Source: Haloarcula ordinaria (GTDB lineage Archaea; Halobacteriota; Halobacteria; Halobacteriales; Haloarculaceae). Taken from it: a stretch of 64,000 nucleotides of DNA. Positions 45,206-53,349 of the stretch are shown here, in pieces (the stretch's first letter is position 1; every line of letters starts with the position of its first letter). The stretch is taken from positions 2,294,001-2,358,000 of the forward strand of contig NZ_CP119789.1 of the NCBI RefSeq assembly GCF_029338275.1, in the 5' to 3' direction. The position numbers were made by a program, and so were the translations under genes. A model generated the notes under the pieces. The model had not been told where the DNA came from and ran no database searches. It was given only the letters and a program-made list of their open reading frames with translations.

Positions 45206-47020
45206 ATGAGCGATATCGACGGGACAGACGGGGACGAGTCACTCCGGGAGGCCGTCGAACGGTCTCGGAGTGGCGCCCCCGCAGTGGGCAGTGTCGTCCG
45301 GGACCGGTTCTCCTCTGACGAGGTCTTCCAGCGCATCGTCGCCGCCGCGGACGAAGAGATCACGTCGGGTGCCCGCGAGCTGTTCTTCAGTGCGCTCGCG
45401 GCCGGGTTCGCCATCACCATCACCTTCATGCTGTACGTCTCGATGAAGACGTCGACCGATTCCGACCCGGTCCTGAGTGCCCTTCTGTACCCGCTCGGGT
45501 TCATCTACATCATCATCGGCGGCTACCAGCTGTACACCGAGAACACGCTGCCGCCGGTCGCGCTGACACTCGAACGATTGGCGAGCGTACCGGCGCTGTT
45601 GCGCAACTGGCTCGTCGTCCTGACGGGGAACTTCACCGGTGGCGCGTTGGGCGCCGCCGCGCTCGTCTTCGGCGGCGTCCTCTCGCCGGAAGCCGGGACC
45701 GTCGCCGCCGAAATCGCCCGCGAGGGGGTCGCCACCGCCTGGTGGAGCCTGTTCAGCAAGGCGGCCTTCGCCGGGCTGATAGTCGCCGGCGTCGTCTGGG
45801 TGGAGTACGCCGCCCGGGACACCATCTCCCGACTCGTCGTGGTCTACCTGGCCTTCCTCGCGATTCCGCTCGGCGGACTGTACCACTCCGTCGTCGCCTT
45901 CACCGAGATGACCTATCTGGCCCTGCACGGCGACCTCGCGCTCGGCGTGGGGCTCATGGAGTTCGTCCTCCCGGTGTTGCTGGGGAACACCGTCGGCGGC
46001 GTCGTGCTGGTCACCGTCGTCAACTACTTCCAGACGACCGAAGAGCGGCTCGAATCGGCGCGGTTCGAGGGGGCAGCGCGGCAGTTATCGCTCCCAGAGT
46101 GGGCGCTCGGGAGCCTCGCCGGGCGCTCGTACGTGCCGCTGCTCGACACGGAAGACGCGCCCGTGGTTGCCGACGACGACGCGTACCGGATTCTCGTCCC
46201 CATACTGAACCCGCGAACGGAGGGCGACCTGGTCCGGTTGGCTGCCCTCCTGGCCAGCGAGCGCGAGGACGCGGTGGTCTCACCGGTGCACATCGTCCAG
46301 ACGCCGACCGACCGGAGCCGATACGGCTCGACGGAGCGCCAGCAGGTCGTCGAGGAATCGAACAAACTGATGGCGGACTTAGCGGAGGTGGCGGCCGAGT
46401 ACGACATCGAGTACGAGAGCTCCACGGTGGTCTCCCAGCGCTCCTTCGAGGCGCTGTTCGAGGTCGCTCGACGGAACCACGCCGACCTGGTCGTCATGCA
46501 GTGGGACGACGACAGAGTGTGGGGGGCCGCGAGAGCCAACCGGTCGCTCAGCGACCTCACTCGCGAACTGCCGTGTGACTTCCTCGTGCTCAAGAACCGT
46601 GGGTTCGACCCGTCGGATATCCTCCTCCCGACAGAGGAGGGACAGAACTGCGAGCTGAGCGCCGAGGTCGGGCGCAGGCTCCGGGACGCCGTGGGCGCCG
46701 ACCTCTCGCTGTTGCACGTTGTCGACAGTGCGGAGGACCGACCAGCGGGAGAACAGTTCCTCGAACGCTGGGCTCGTGAGCAGCAGCTCGAAGGCGCGAC
46801 TCGCACCGTCGACGATTCCGGTGACGTCGAGGCGGCGATCGCCCGCGAGGCGCGCTCCCGGTCGCTGGTCATCATCGGGGCGACCGAGCGTGGCCTCCTC
46901 TCGCGGCTCGTCCACGACTCGCTGAACCTCGCCGTCATCGACGACATCGAGTGTTCGGTGTTGCTCACCGAGCGGGCGACGTCGCGGTCGCTCTCGGAGC
47001 GGCTCTTCGGCCGTCGCTGA
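45206..47020 (+). CDS. Formate/nitrite-type channel fused to two universal-stress domains
   Basis: 604 residues. Residues ~45-285 form an FNT-type channel with six helices; RNWLVVLTGNFTGGALGA, the central His227 in GGLYHSVVAF and PVLLGNTVGG are family marks. Residues ~325-460 (YRILVPILNPR ... ADLVVMQWDDD) and ~470-600 (ILLPTEEG ... LVIIGATERGLLSRLVHDSLN) are two UspA domains; only the second keeps an ATP-loop pattern (G-x2-G-x9-G-like). The USP pair would lie in the cytoplasm and may sense nucleotides to gate anion transport; that is inference. It has its own promoter region, divergent from leuA. Confidence 0.85.
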   Translation: MSDIDGTDGDESLREAVERSRSGAPAVGSVVRDRFSSDEVFQRIVAAADEEITSGARELFFSALAAGFAITITFMLYVSMKTSTDSDPVLSALLYPLGFIYIIIGGYQLYTENTLPPVALTLERLASVPALLRNWLVVLTGNFTGGALGAAALVFGGVLSPEAGTVAAEIAREGVATAWWSLFSKAAFAGLIVAGVVWVEYAARDTISRLVVVYLAFLAIPLGGLYHSVVAFTEMTYLALHGDLALGVGLMEFVLPVLLGNTVGGVVLVTVVNYFQTTEERLESARFEGAARQLSLPEWALGSLAGRSYVPLLDTEDAPVVADDDAYRILVPILNPRTEGDLVRLAALLASEREDAVVSPVHIVQTPTDRSRYGSTERQQVVEESNKLMADLAEVAAEYDIEYESSTVVSQRSFEALFEVARRNHADLVVMQWDDDRVWGAARANRSLSDLTRELPCDFLVLKNRGFDPSDILLPTEEGQNCELSAEVGRRLRDAVGADLSLLHVVDSAEDRPAGEQFLERWAREQQLEGATRTVDDSGDVEAAIAREARSRSLVIIGATERGLLSRLVHDSLNLAVIDDIECSVLLTERATSRSLSERLFGRR

Positions 47021-47124
47021 CGAGCGTCGGCGGTGCCCTCGCCGGCAGTCCGGTGGTCGGTCGAACCTGCCGAGGCCCACCGGGCTGCGGTGGATTTTTG
47101 CCGGTGCCGCGTCTCTCCCCGGAC

Positions 47125-47427
47125 ATGAGCGATTTCGAGGGACTGGACCTGCAGGCCGTCGAGGACCAGATGGAACTCGACACGGACGACGAGGGGAGCA
47201 ACCGCGTCGTCCTCGGCGTGCTCGACGGGACCACGGACGACGAGGAGTGGATAGAAGCCATCGAGGACGGCGCCGTCCTCGTGTTGAACATCGACGGCGA
47301 CCTGAACGAACTCGCGGCGGGCTTCGCCCGACCGATTACCGAGGCCGGCGGCGAACTGATGCACTTCCGGGGCTTCCTCGTCGTGACCCCACCGGGCGTC
47401 AGTATCGACACCGACCGCCTGGACTGA
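47125..47427 (+). CDS. Small acidic haloarchaeal protein (resembles DUF5779)
   Basis: 100 residues from ATG 47125 (MSDFEGLDLQAVEDQ). Alpha/beta pattern with RVVLGVLDGTTDDEEW, DGAVLVLNIDGDLNELAAGFAR and GGELMHFRGFLVVTPPGV. A GGATTTTT element about 27-34 bases upstream fits a leaderless start. The family recalls DUF5779 of haloarchaea; no activity is known to me. Confidence 0.72.
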   Translation: MSDFEGLDLQAVEDQMELDTDDEGSNRVVLGVLDGTTDDEEWIEAIEDGAVLVLNIDGDLNELAAGFARPITEAGGELMHFRGFLVVTPPGVSIDTDRLD

Positions 47428-47439
47428 GCGGCGCGCCGC

Positions 47440-48126
47440 TCAGGCACCGACCAGCGTCAGGTAGTGCCCGTCGGGGTCCCGGATTCTCATCCCGTCGTCG
47501 ACGGCTGTCACGGCGAGTGCCTCGTCGGCGACTGCATCGGCCGCCGATTCCGGGTCCTCGGCGACCACGCCGAAATCAACGTGGACGCCGCCACGGGCGT
47601 CGGCGATGCCGAGCCGCGACTCCCAGAGTTCCAGGTCGAGGTCGCCGGTGGTACACCTGACGCGACCCGAGTCACGGTCGTCGTCGACGACGTCGAAACC
47701 GAGAGTGGTGTAGAACTCCACGGCGGCAGCGAGGTCCTCGACTTCGAGGACGAGCTCGAACAGCCCGGTGACGCCCTCGCCGCCGTGGTCGCGTTCGCCG
47801 AGCTCCACACAGTTCCCCTCCGGGTCGTAGAAGTACAGCGAGCGCTCGCCGCCGAACGTCTCTTCGACCAGGTCGAACTGCGCGTCGAGGCGTTCGTACC
47901 AGTCGTCGTACTCGCGGTCGGGGACCGTCAGCGCGTAGTGCGTGTGGAGGCCACCGCGGGGCACCGCGCCCGGAGCGCGGAGTCGGATGTCAGTCCCCCC
48001 GGCCGCGAGGACGGCTTCCGACTCCGTCTCTTCGACGACGTCCAGTTCGAGGAAGGCGTCGTAGAACGCCGCCGCGCGGTCGACGTACTTCACTTCGAGC
48101 GTCACCCAGGCGGGCGTAGCGAGCAT
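47440..48126 (-). CDS. Two-domain VOC (glyoxalase/dioxygenase-fold) protein
   Basis: 228 residues from ATG 48126. Two VOC modules: residues ~5-115 (WVTLEVKYVDRAAAFYDAF ... FYDPEGNCVELGE) and ~120-228 (GLFELVLEVEDLAAAVEFY ... IRDPDGHYLTLV). Metal ligands expected of the fold, His and Glu at DPEGNCVE and HVDF, are present in part. Substrate unknown; relatives include dioxygenases and bleomycin-resistance proteins. The start is supported by GGTTAGG about 32-38 bases before the ATG. Convergent with the DUF5779-like gene. Confidence 0.82.
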   Translation of the reverse strand: MLATPAWVTLEVKYVDRAAAFYDAFLELDVVEETESEAVLAAGGTDIRLRAPGAVPRGGLHTHYALTVPDREYDDWYERLDAQFDLVEETFGGERSLYFYDPEGNCVELGERDHGGEGVTGLFELVLEVEDLAAAVEFYTTLGFDVVDDDRDSGRVRCTTGDLDLELWESRLGIADARGGVHVDFGVVAEDPESAADAVADEALAVTAVDDGMRIRDPDGHYLTLVGA

Positions 48127-48214
48127 AGCGGGCGTACGCGGTCCAGCCTGAAAGGTCCCGGTACCTAACCGAATGGATGCCCCATTTATCAGCCAGTGGA
48201 CCGTACCCATCTGC

Positions 48215-48895
48215 ATGGCTATGAAAGAGACGGGCCCGGCGACAGACTGGGCCGAGGTCGACCGGTGGGAGCGAGGAGCCAGTTGGATTGCGTACCCTGA
48301 CGAAGCGATGGAGCGCGCCAGCCACGTCCTCTCGACGGACGCGGGCGTGTTCGTCGTCGACCCGGTCGACGCGGAGGGCATCGACGACCTGTTCGCCGAG
48401 TTCGGTGACGTCGCCGGCGTCGTGCTCCTGCTCGCCCGGCACAAGCGCGACTGTGCGGCCGTGGCGAGACGGCACGACGTCCCCGTGTACGTTCCGGACT
48501 GGATGAGTGGCGTCGAGGACGACATCGACGCCCCGGTCGAGCGAGTCCACCGGCAACTGCCGGACACGGACTACGGCATCCACAAGATAATCAAGAACCC
48601 GTTCTGGCAGGAGGCCGCGCTCTACGGTGACGACGACGACACGCTGGTCGTCGCCGAGGCCGTCGGGACGGCCGACTTCTTCCTCGCGGGGTCCGAACGC
48701 CTCGGCGTCCACCCGGCACTCCGGCTGAAACCACCGACAAAGCTCGGTCGCCTGACGCCCGACAGGATACTGGTCGGTCACGGGAGCGGCGTCATGGAAG
48801 ACGCCGAGGCGGCGCTGACCGACGCGCTCAAGGGGTCACGCGGCCGCGCTCCCAGTCTGTACGCGAAGACTGTCAAGTCACTCGTCTTCGGGTGA
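48215..48895 (+). CDS. Degenerate metallo-beta-lactamase-fold-like protein
   Basis: 226 residues from ATG 48215; the TTTATC element at about 48185-48190 is 25-30 bases upstream. The order of elements suggests the metallo-beta-lactamase fold: SHVLSTDAGVFVVDPVD, then GVVLLLARHKRDCAAVARRHDVPVY where HxHxDH should lie, and FFLAGSERLGVHPALRLKPP with ILVGHGSGV at the end. Most metal ligands are lost, so catalysis of the usual kind is unlikely. This is a fold-level inference. Confidence 0.6.
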   Translation: MAMKETGPATDWAEVDRWERGASWIAYPDEAMERASHVLSTDAGVFVVDPVDAEGIDDLFAEFGDVAGVVLLLARHKRDCAAVARRHDVPVYVPDWMSGVEDDIDAPVERVHRQLPDTDYGIHKIIKNPFWQEAALYGDDDDTLVVAEAVGTADFFLAGSERLGVHPALRLKPPTKLGRLTPDRILVGHGSGVMEDAEAALTDALKGSRGRAPSLYAKTVKSLVFG

Positions 48896-48925
48896 CCCGG
48901 TCGGCGACGGGACTTTACACCTGCC

Positions 48926-49351
48926 ATGCCAACTATCCGTGTGGTGTACATTACACGCGGCCTCGTCGACACCCTGTTGCGCCTCGCGAACGAGGCGGAG
49001 CCGTCGGACGTGACGATATCGCTGGCCGTGAGCCGTGCCGCCGAGTTACCGGACTCGGGGCTCCCCGGCGAAACACCGGTGTTCACCGACTTCTATCTCC
49101 CCTCCGCCGGCGGGTCGGTCAACGCCGTCTTCGGGATGGACCTCGGGATGCCCGCGGGCCAGACCCAGGGCCGGTTCGTCTCGCACCCGCAGGGGGCGCT
49201 GAGCATCAGCGAGGCCGACGACCTGCACGAGGTCGTGTTCGTGGCGATACCGCCCTGGGACGACGCGTCGTTCGCGGCGTTCGACCGGGCGGGTCGCGAG
49301 CGGGAGGTCGAGATTCTCGACGTCGAACCGCCCGAGGAGCGCCTGACCTGA
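48926..49351 (+). CDS. Unknown protein with a JAMM-like motif
   Basis: 141 residues. It starts VVYITRGLVDTLLRLANEAEPSD, followed by strands and the segment GRFVSHPQGALSISEADDLHEVVFVAIPPW. The spacing HP-x(5)-S-x2-D resembles the JAB/MPN metalloprotease (JAMM) site H-x-H-x7-S-x2-D, but the first His is Val. It may therefore be an inactive MPN-fold protein related to those of the archaeal SAMP (ubiquitin-like) system. This rests on the motif alone. It begins 31 bases after the previous gene. Confidence 0.55.
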   Translation: MPTIRVVYITRGLVDTLLRLANEAEPSDVTISLAVSRAAELPDSGLPGETPVFTDFYLPSAGGSVNAVFGMDLGMPAGQTQGRFVSHPQGALSISEADDLHEVVFVAIPPWDDASFAAFDRAGREREVEILDVEPPEERLT

Positions 49352-49354
49352 CGG

Positions 49355-49564
49355 TCACTCCAGATAGCCCAGGTCGCGCAGCTGGTCCGTGATGTCCTGG
49401 AACTCGGCCTCGGTGAGCTCGCCCTCCCGCTGGTGCTGGACGACGATGCTCCGGAGCAGGAACCGGACGAGGTCGGACGTACTCGAGAAGCTGGTCCCCT
49501 CGATGGTCTCTTCGACTCGGTCGGCGAGGTCCTTCGGGATGGATACCGTCGTGTAGTCGGCCAT
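49355..49564 (-). CDS. Ribbon-helix-helix transcription factor (CopG type)
   Basis: 69 residues. TTVSIPKDLADRVEETIEGTSFSSTSDLVRFLLRS gives the ribbon (residues ~4-10), helix 1 and helix 2 of an RHH DNA-binding dimer (split here: TTVSIPKDLADRV and STSDLVRFLLRS). The C-terminal part (REGELTEAEFQDITDQLRDLGYLE) is a short acidic tail. No antitoxin partner lies beside it. It is convergent with the JAMM-like gene, with three bases between. Confidence 0.82.
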   Translation of the reverse strand: MADYTTVSIPKDLADRVEETIEGTSFSSTSDLVRFLLRSIVVQHQREGELTEAEFQDITDQLRDLGYLE

Positions 49565-49603
49565 AGCGTACCGTACGATGCCGACGGGAAAGGAGTTGCC
49601 CTC

Positions 49604-49765
49604 TCAGGCGTCGTCGGCTTCGGTCTCGAACTGCCCCATGACAGCCGAGCTGGTCGGCGAGAACATCATCGGGGCGCGGTCGGCACGGGTGCCGACATCG
49701 GTGAGAGAAGTGGTGTCAGTCGTGAACGCGTCGTCGTCGGTCGGGGTCGTGATCTGTGTTGTCAT
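49604..49765 (-). CDS. Candidate 53-residue protein of unknown function
   Basis: ATG 49765 opens MTTQITTPTDDDAFTTDT and ends ...GQFETEADDA. Thr/Asp-rich, acidic, no helix pattern, fitting halophile composition. The nearest TATA-like element (GGTTTATTA, minus strand, about 49887-49895) would give a leader of about 100 bases. In-frame upstream starts reach 49912. The 49766-49965 gap has markedly low G+C between about 49830 and 49930 and may hold a promoter or small RNA; nothing else is seen. Confidence 0.35.
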   Translation of the reverse strand: MTTQITTPTDDDAFTTDTTSLTDVGTRADRAPMMFSPTSSAVMGQFETEADDA

Positions 49766-49965
49766 CCGGGGGGTTGGGTGTATCGTGTGGGTTCGGTCGG
49801 TCGGGCTGGCGTCGACGGTGTGTGGTGTGCCGGCGTGCGAATTGCTTTGTGTACAAGCATGGCGTATCACTCCGTACTGCGTCATCAGTAATAAACCTTC
49901 ATAATTTTTCATGCAAGATTCTGCGGCATGCTAGCAGTTGCCAGACCACGGGGTCCCCCGCCCGG

Positions 49966-51141
49966 TCAGACGACCAGTCGCTTCTCGTAGTCAGTCAGGT
50001 TCTCGTAGCCGTCCTCGGTGACCACGACGAGGTCTTCGATTCGGACGCCACCGATTTCGGGGTCGTAGAGGCCGGGTTCGACGGTGACGACGTGGCCCGG
50101 TTCGAGCTCGCCACCGTCGGGTGAGATCCGCGGGAGTTCGTGGACGTCGAGGCCGACACCGTGCCCGGTGCTGTGGATGAACCCTGTCTCCGTGCGCTCG
50201 TCGCTCCGGAGTGTCGGCAGACCGGCGTCCTCGTAGACGTCACAGACGGCGTCGTGGACGGCTTCACCGGTCACCCCGGCCTCCAGTACGTCGTAGGCCG
50301 CCCCCATCGCGCGCTCGGTGAGGTCGTACCACTCCGCGATACTCTCGCTGGGCTCGCCCTTCACGAAGGTCCGGGTCATATCGGCGTGGTACTTCGTCGC
50401 CTTGTCCCTGGGGAAGATGTCCACGATGATGGCCTCGTCGGCCGACAGCGGCCCGCTCCCGCGGTCGTGAGGATCAGCGGCGTCGCTCCCACAGGCGACG
50501 ATGGTCTCGTCGAGCGAACAGCCGTGGCGCAGGAGCGTGACCTCGATTTCGGTCTTGACCCGTTCGCTGGTCAGCACCTCGCCGCCCTCCTCGAGGGTTC
50601 CGTCCTCGCGGGCCGACGCCGAGCGCAGGAGCGATTCGGCCGCCGCCATCGCCGCCTCGTTGGCCCGCTGGGCCGCCCGGACGTGCTCAACCTCTTCGTC
50701 GGTCTTCGTCGCTCGGATCTCGGTGACGACGCCGTCCGAGTCGGCTGTCACCTCGATACCGCGGGCTCTGAGCGCGTCGGCGGTCTTCAGCGGGAACCGT
50801 GGCGGCACCGCGACGCGGTGGACGTCGTACGAGCGGAGGAAGTCTGCGAGCACGTGGGAGACAGCGGCCTCCGGGCCGTGTTCCTCGACGTGTTGGGCGT
50901 GGTCGAAATCGACGTACCGCTGGACGGTGTCCGCTCGTGACTCGCGTTTCGCCCGTCCGAACTCTAGACTGCGGGGGAAGAGGAGGTGTGTCTCGCCGTC
51001 GTAGAGGGTGATAAAGGGGTCCGGGGCGTCGAAGCCCGAGAGGTAGAACTGGTCGGAGAGGCCGGAGTCCGCGTCGACGAGGTAACCGTCGGCGCCGCGC
51101 TCTGCCAGATACGAGTCGAGCCGCGAGAGGTCGGGGTCCAT
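49966..51141 (-). CDS. Xaa-Pro aminopeptidase-like M24 metallopeptidase
   Basis: 391 residues. N-terminal creatinase-type domain (DPDLSRLDSYLAERGADG) and C-terminal pita-bread domain with the five metal ligands in order: VDIFP (Asp), HADMTRTF (Asp), HSTGHGVG (His), VEPGLY (Glu) and IEDLVVV (Glu). It cleaves N-terminal residues before proline, in the cytoplasm. The start at 51141 lies 65 bases from the stop of the HTTM gene upstream on the same strand. Confidence 0.92.
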   Translation of the reverse strand: MDPDLSRLDSYLAERGADGYLVDADSGLSDQFYLSGFDAPDPFITLYDGETHLLFPRSLEFGRAKRESRADTVQRYVDFDHAQHVEEHGPEAAVSHVLADFLRSYDVHRVAVPPRFPLKTADALRARGIEVTADSDGVVTEIRATKTDEEVEHVRAAQRANEAAMAAAESLLRSASAREDGTLEEGGEVLTSERVKTEIEVTLLRHGCSLDETIVACGSDAADPHDRGSGPLSADEAIIVDIFPRDKATKYHADMTRTFVKGEPSESIAEWYDLTERAMGAAYDVLEAGVTGEAVHDAVCDVYEDAGLPTLRSDERTETGFIHSTGHGVGLDVHELPRISPDGGELEPGHVVTVEPGLYDPEIGGVRIEDLVVVTEDGYENLTDYEKRLVV

Positions 51142-51205
51142 ACCAGTGGCTACCGTCTGCGGGGGTCATAGGCGTGCCGCTGGACCGTGCCCCGGCCGAC
51201 ACCAG

Positions 51206-52462
51206 TCAGTCGTCGCTCTCGACCCGGCAACTGAACTGTGCCCCACGGTTCGCGGCGACGTACTGATACACCTGCCGGCCAGTTTGGGCGATGGGCGCCA
51301 GCCCCATCAACCAGACCAACGGGAAGAACACCCGGTACTGCCGGATGAGCTCCCGGAAGGCGTAGTAGCCCTCGTAGGCGATTTCCCCGTCGAAGACGTA
51401 CATCGCGCTCTGGAAGTCGACGTCGTCACGACTGGCGTACTTCTCGGGCGTCGCCGCCTGCGGAACGAACTCGATGGTTCCGTTCACGTCGAGGAGCTTG
51501 AACAGATAGAGACTGCGCATACAGAAGTAACACTGGCCGTCGAACACGACGTCGATCTGCCGGTCGGCGACGAGGCGCTCGTAGACCCTGTCCCAAGCGA
51601 AGAACGTGAGCAGTATCGGGTACGTGTCGACGAAGAGGATGCCAAGCAGGACGACCACGGCCGTCTGGAATCCAAGCAACCCGACGACGAACGGCGTGAT
51701 GGTGATGCCGAGCAAGACTGCGACCAGTAGCCCCATCTCGACGACGAGCGTCCCGATGGAGCCGGCGGTTATCAGCACGGGATACTCCACCAGCGCCGGG
51801 CCGATTGGGACGTGCCACTGGTAGACGGCGTCACGGACGACAATGATGCGCGAGAGCGTGACCGAACCGAAGTAGCCGGCGTGGAACCCGCCGAACGGAC
51901 CGTCCGGGAAGAGCTTATTGAAGCCAGACCCGAAGTATATCATCGCGATGACCAGTAGCGACCACTTCAGCGCCGGAAGCTGGTACGAGTCGCGGCCCGA
52001 GACGATGAAGGACCGCAGCGAGTCGACCGACCAGTCCTTCGTCTGCCGGAGGCCGTCGGCGGACAGCACGTGCGTCTCTGAGAAGAGGCTGTAGAACAAC
52101 AGGAAGTATACCCCGAGGAACAGCGCCTGGGTCTCGCCGGAGTTGTTCTGAATCTCCCTGACCGCGCCGAAATGAGCCAGGACGAGCGCGCTCACACCGC
52201 CGGTAAACCGGACGCGGTAGCCCACAGCGAAAAGGACGAGCAAGCCGATGAGCACCCACTTCTCGGCGGTCATGAACAGTCCCGGCGCGACGGGCGGTAC
52301 CGCCCACGTGAACTCCGGCGTCAGATAGAAGGGTACCTCGAAGAACTCGTTCCAGTCGTACATCGCCGTCTTCCAGACGAGCCAGACGGTCAGTATCGTC
52401 CGCCCGACGGCGAGGTTGACCGGCGACGAGCGCTCCGAATCGGCGAAGTAGTTAACGAACAT
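51206..52462 (-). CDS. HTTM membrane domain fused to a DUF393 (thiol-redox-like) domain
   Basis: 418 residues. Residues ~15-290 form an HTTM-type module, related to vitamin K-dependent gamma-carboxylase membrane domains, with helices such as LAVGRTILTVWLVWKTA and YFGSGFNKLFPDGPF. Residues ~302-400 are DUF393: DVVFDGQCYFCMRSLYLFKLLD with the CxxC pair Cys311/Cys314, then a block with PQAATPEKY. The CxxC predicts disulfide exchange. It overlaps the partner gene 52452-53165 by 11 bases. The fusion suggests a membrane enzyme coupled to a redox domain. Confidence 0.8.
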   Translation of the reverse strand: MFVNYFADSERSSPVNLAVGRTILTVWLVWKTAMYDWNEFFEVPFYLTPEFTWAVPPVAPGLFMTAEKWVLIGLLVLFAVGYRVRFTGGVSALVLAHFGAVREIQNNSGETQALFLGVYFLLFYSLFSETHVLSADGLRQTKDWSVDSLRSFIVSGRDSYQLPALKWSLLVIAMIYFGSGFNKLFPDGPFGGFHAGYFGSVTLSRIIVVRDAVYQWHVPIGPALVEYPVLITAGSIGTLVVEMGLLVAVLLGITITPFVVGLLGFQTAVVVLLGILFVDTYPILLTFFAWDRVYERLVADRQIDVVFDGQCYFCMRSLYLFKLLDVNGTIEFVPQAATPEKYASRDDVDFQSAMYVFDGEIAYEGYYAFRELIRQYRVFFPLVWLMGLAPIAQTGRQVYQYVAANRGAQFSCRVESDD

Positions 52463-53165
52463 CCCGTTCCTCCAGTTCGGCCGCGGAGTCTCCCTCGTGG
52501 TAGTCGTAGTACTCGAATACGACCGCCTCGGACTGCGAGACGACTTCGGACCCGTCGGCGGACGAAACGATTTCGACCCGGTAGAGACGGAGGCCGACGA
52601 ACTCCCCGTACTCGCGCACCTCCGCCGGAGTCCACGTGCCGGTGTGACCGTGGGCCGGGAAGTTTATCGCGTGGCGGAGTTTGACACCGCCGTCGGTCCA
52701 GACGAGGGCGTTCCGTCCGCCACCGGCCTCTAGTTCGCTGCGGTACTCACGGGCGTTCTGCAAGAGGAACCGCGCCACCTCTTGGTTCTCTGCCTCGGAG
52801 TACTCGTTCAGCATCTGGTGGGACAGGCGGGCCATCCGAATGCCCTCGAACGCGAGCGTCGACTTCGAGTCCAAACTCAGTTCCCGGCCGTTCTCGTCGA
52901 CGACGCGGACTTCGTGCTGGACGCGCTCTTCGTCCCACGTGTTCGAGAACTTGTGGTAGGTGGTGAGCGGTGGCACCGTGAGGGGAACGAGGCTGACCTG
53001 GCAGAGCAAGAACACGACGACGAACCCGACAGCGAACGTCCGCCTGACCTCCGGGCGCCGGTTGAACAGGAGCGCGAGGCCGGCGATGGCGAAGAACCCG
53101 AAGAATAATAGCGGGAGCACGAGGCCGGCGTACGCCCGGAGCACATCGATGAGTTGCAGTAACAT
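52452..53165 (-). CDS. Membrane-anchored protein, partner of the HTTM-DUF393 gene
   Basis: 237 residues. Two N-terminal helices (LVLPLLFFGFFAIAGLALLF and FAVGFVVVFLLCQVSLVPL) are followed by a soluble domain of about 160 residues without cysteines, including YHKFSNTWDEERVQHEV and VGLRLYRVEIVSSADG. It would lie outside the membrane. The 11-base overlap with the HTTM gene indicates co-translation. Not recognised otherwise. Confidence 0.7.
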   Translation of the reverse strand: MLLQLIDVLRAYAGLVLPLLFFGFFAIAGLALLFNRRPEVRRTFAVGFVVVFLLCQVSLVPLTVPPLTTYHKFSNTWDEERVQHEVRVVDENGRELSLDSKSTLAFEGIRMARLSHQMLNEYSEAENQEVARFLLQNAREYRSELEAGGGRNALVWTDGGVKLRHAINFPAHGHTGTWTPAEVREYGEFVGLRLYRVEIVSSADGSEVVSQSEAVVFEYYDYHEGDSAAELEERDVR

Positions 53166-53266
53166 TGGCTAGCGGTCGGCCTCCTCCGCGAACATCAAAT
53201 CTGACATGATATTGGTACGTGGACCAGTCGGCGACACCGTATCTAAGTATTCTCTGTATACCCGGT

Positions 53267-53282
53267 TCGAAGCGAGCTTCGA
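53267..53282. repeat. Short inverted repeat in the aroA upstream region
   Basis: TCGAAGC-GA-GCTTCGA, a perfect 7-base stem with a 2-base loop, 68-83 bases before the aroA ATG and just after the possible promoter TAAGTATTC. It could be an operator or a weak terminator; the sequence does not tell. The rest of the 184-base gap shows nothing. Confidence 0.3.
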
Positions 53283-53349
53283 GACCTGTCGTCGGCACGT
53301 CGGCGTCCGGGAACGGTATCCTCTTGGCATCCGCTCACGACGGGCGGAT

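Noticed and set aside
49355..49765. Toxin-antitoxin pair of the RHH protein and the 53-residue frame
   Set aside because: The small frame has no toxin-like features (no PIN, RelE or MazF pattern) and the spacing and order do not suit a typical pair.
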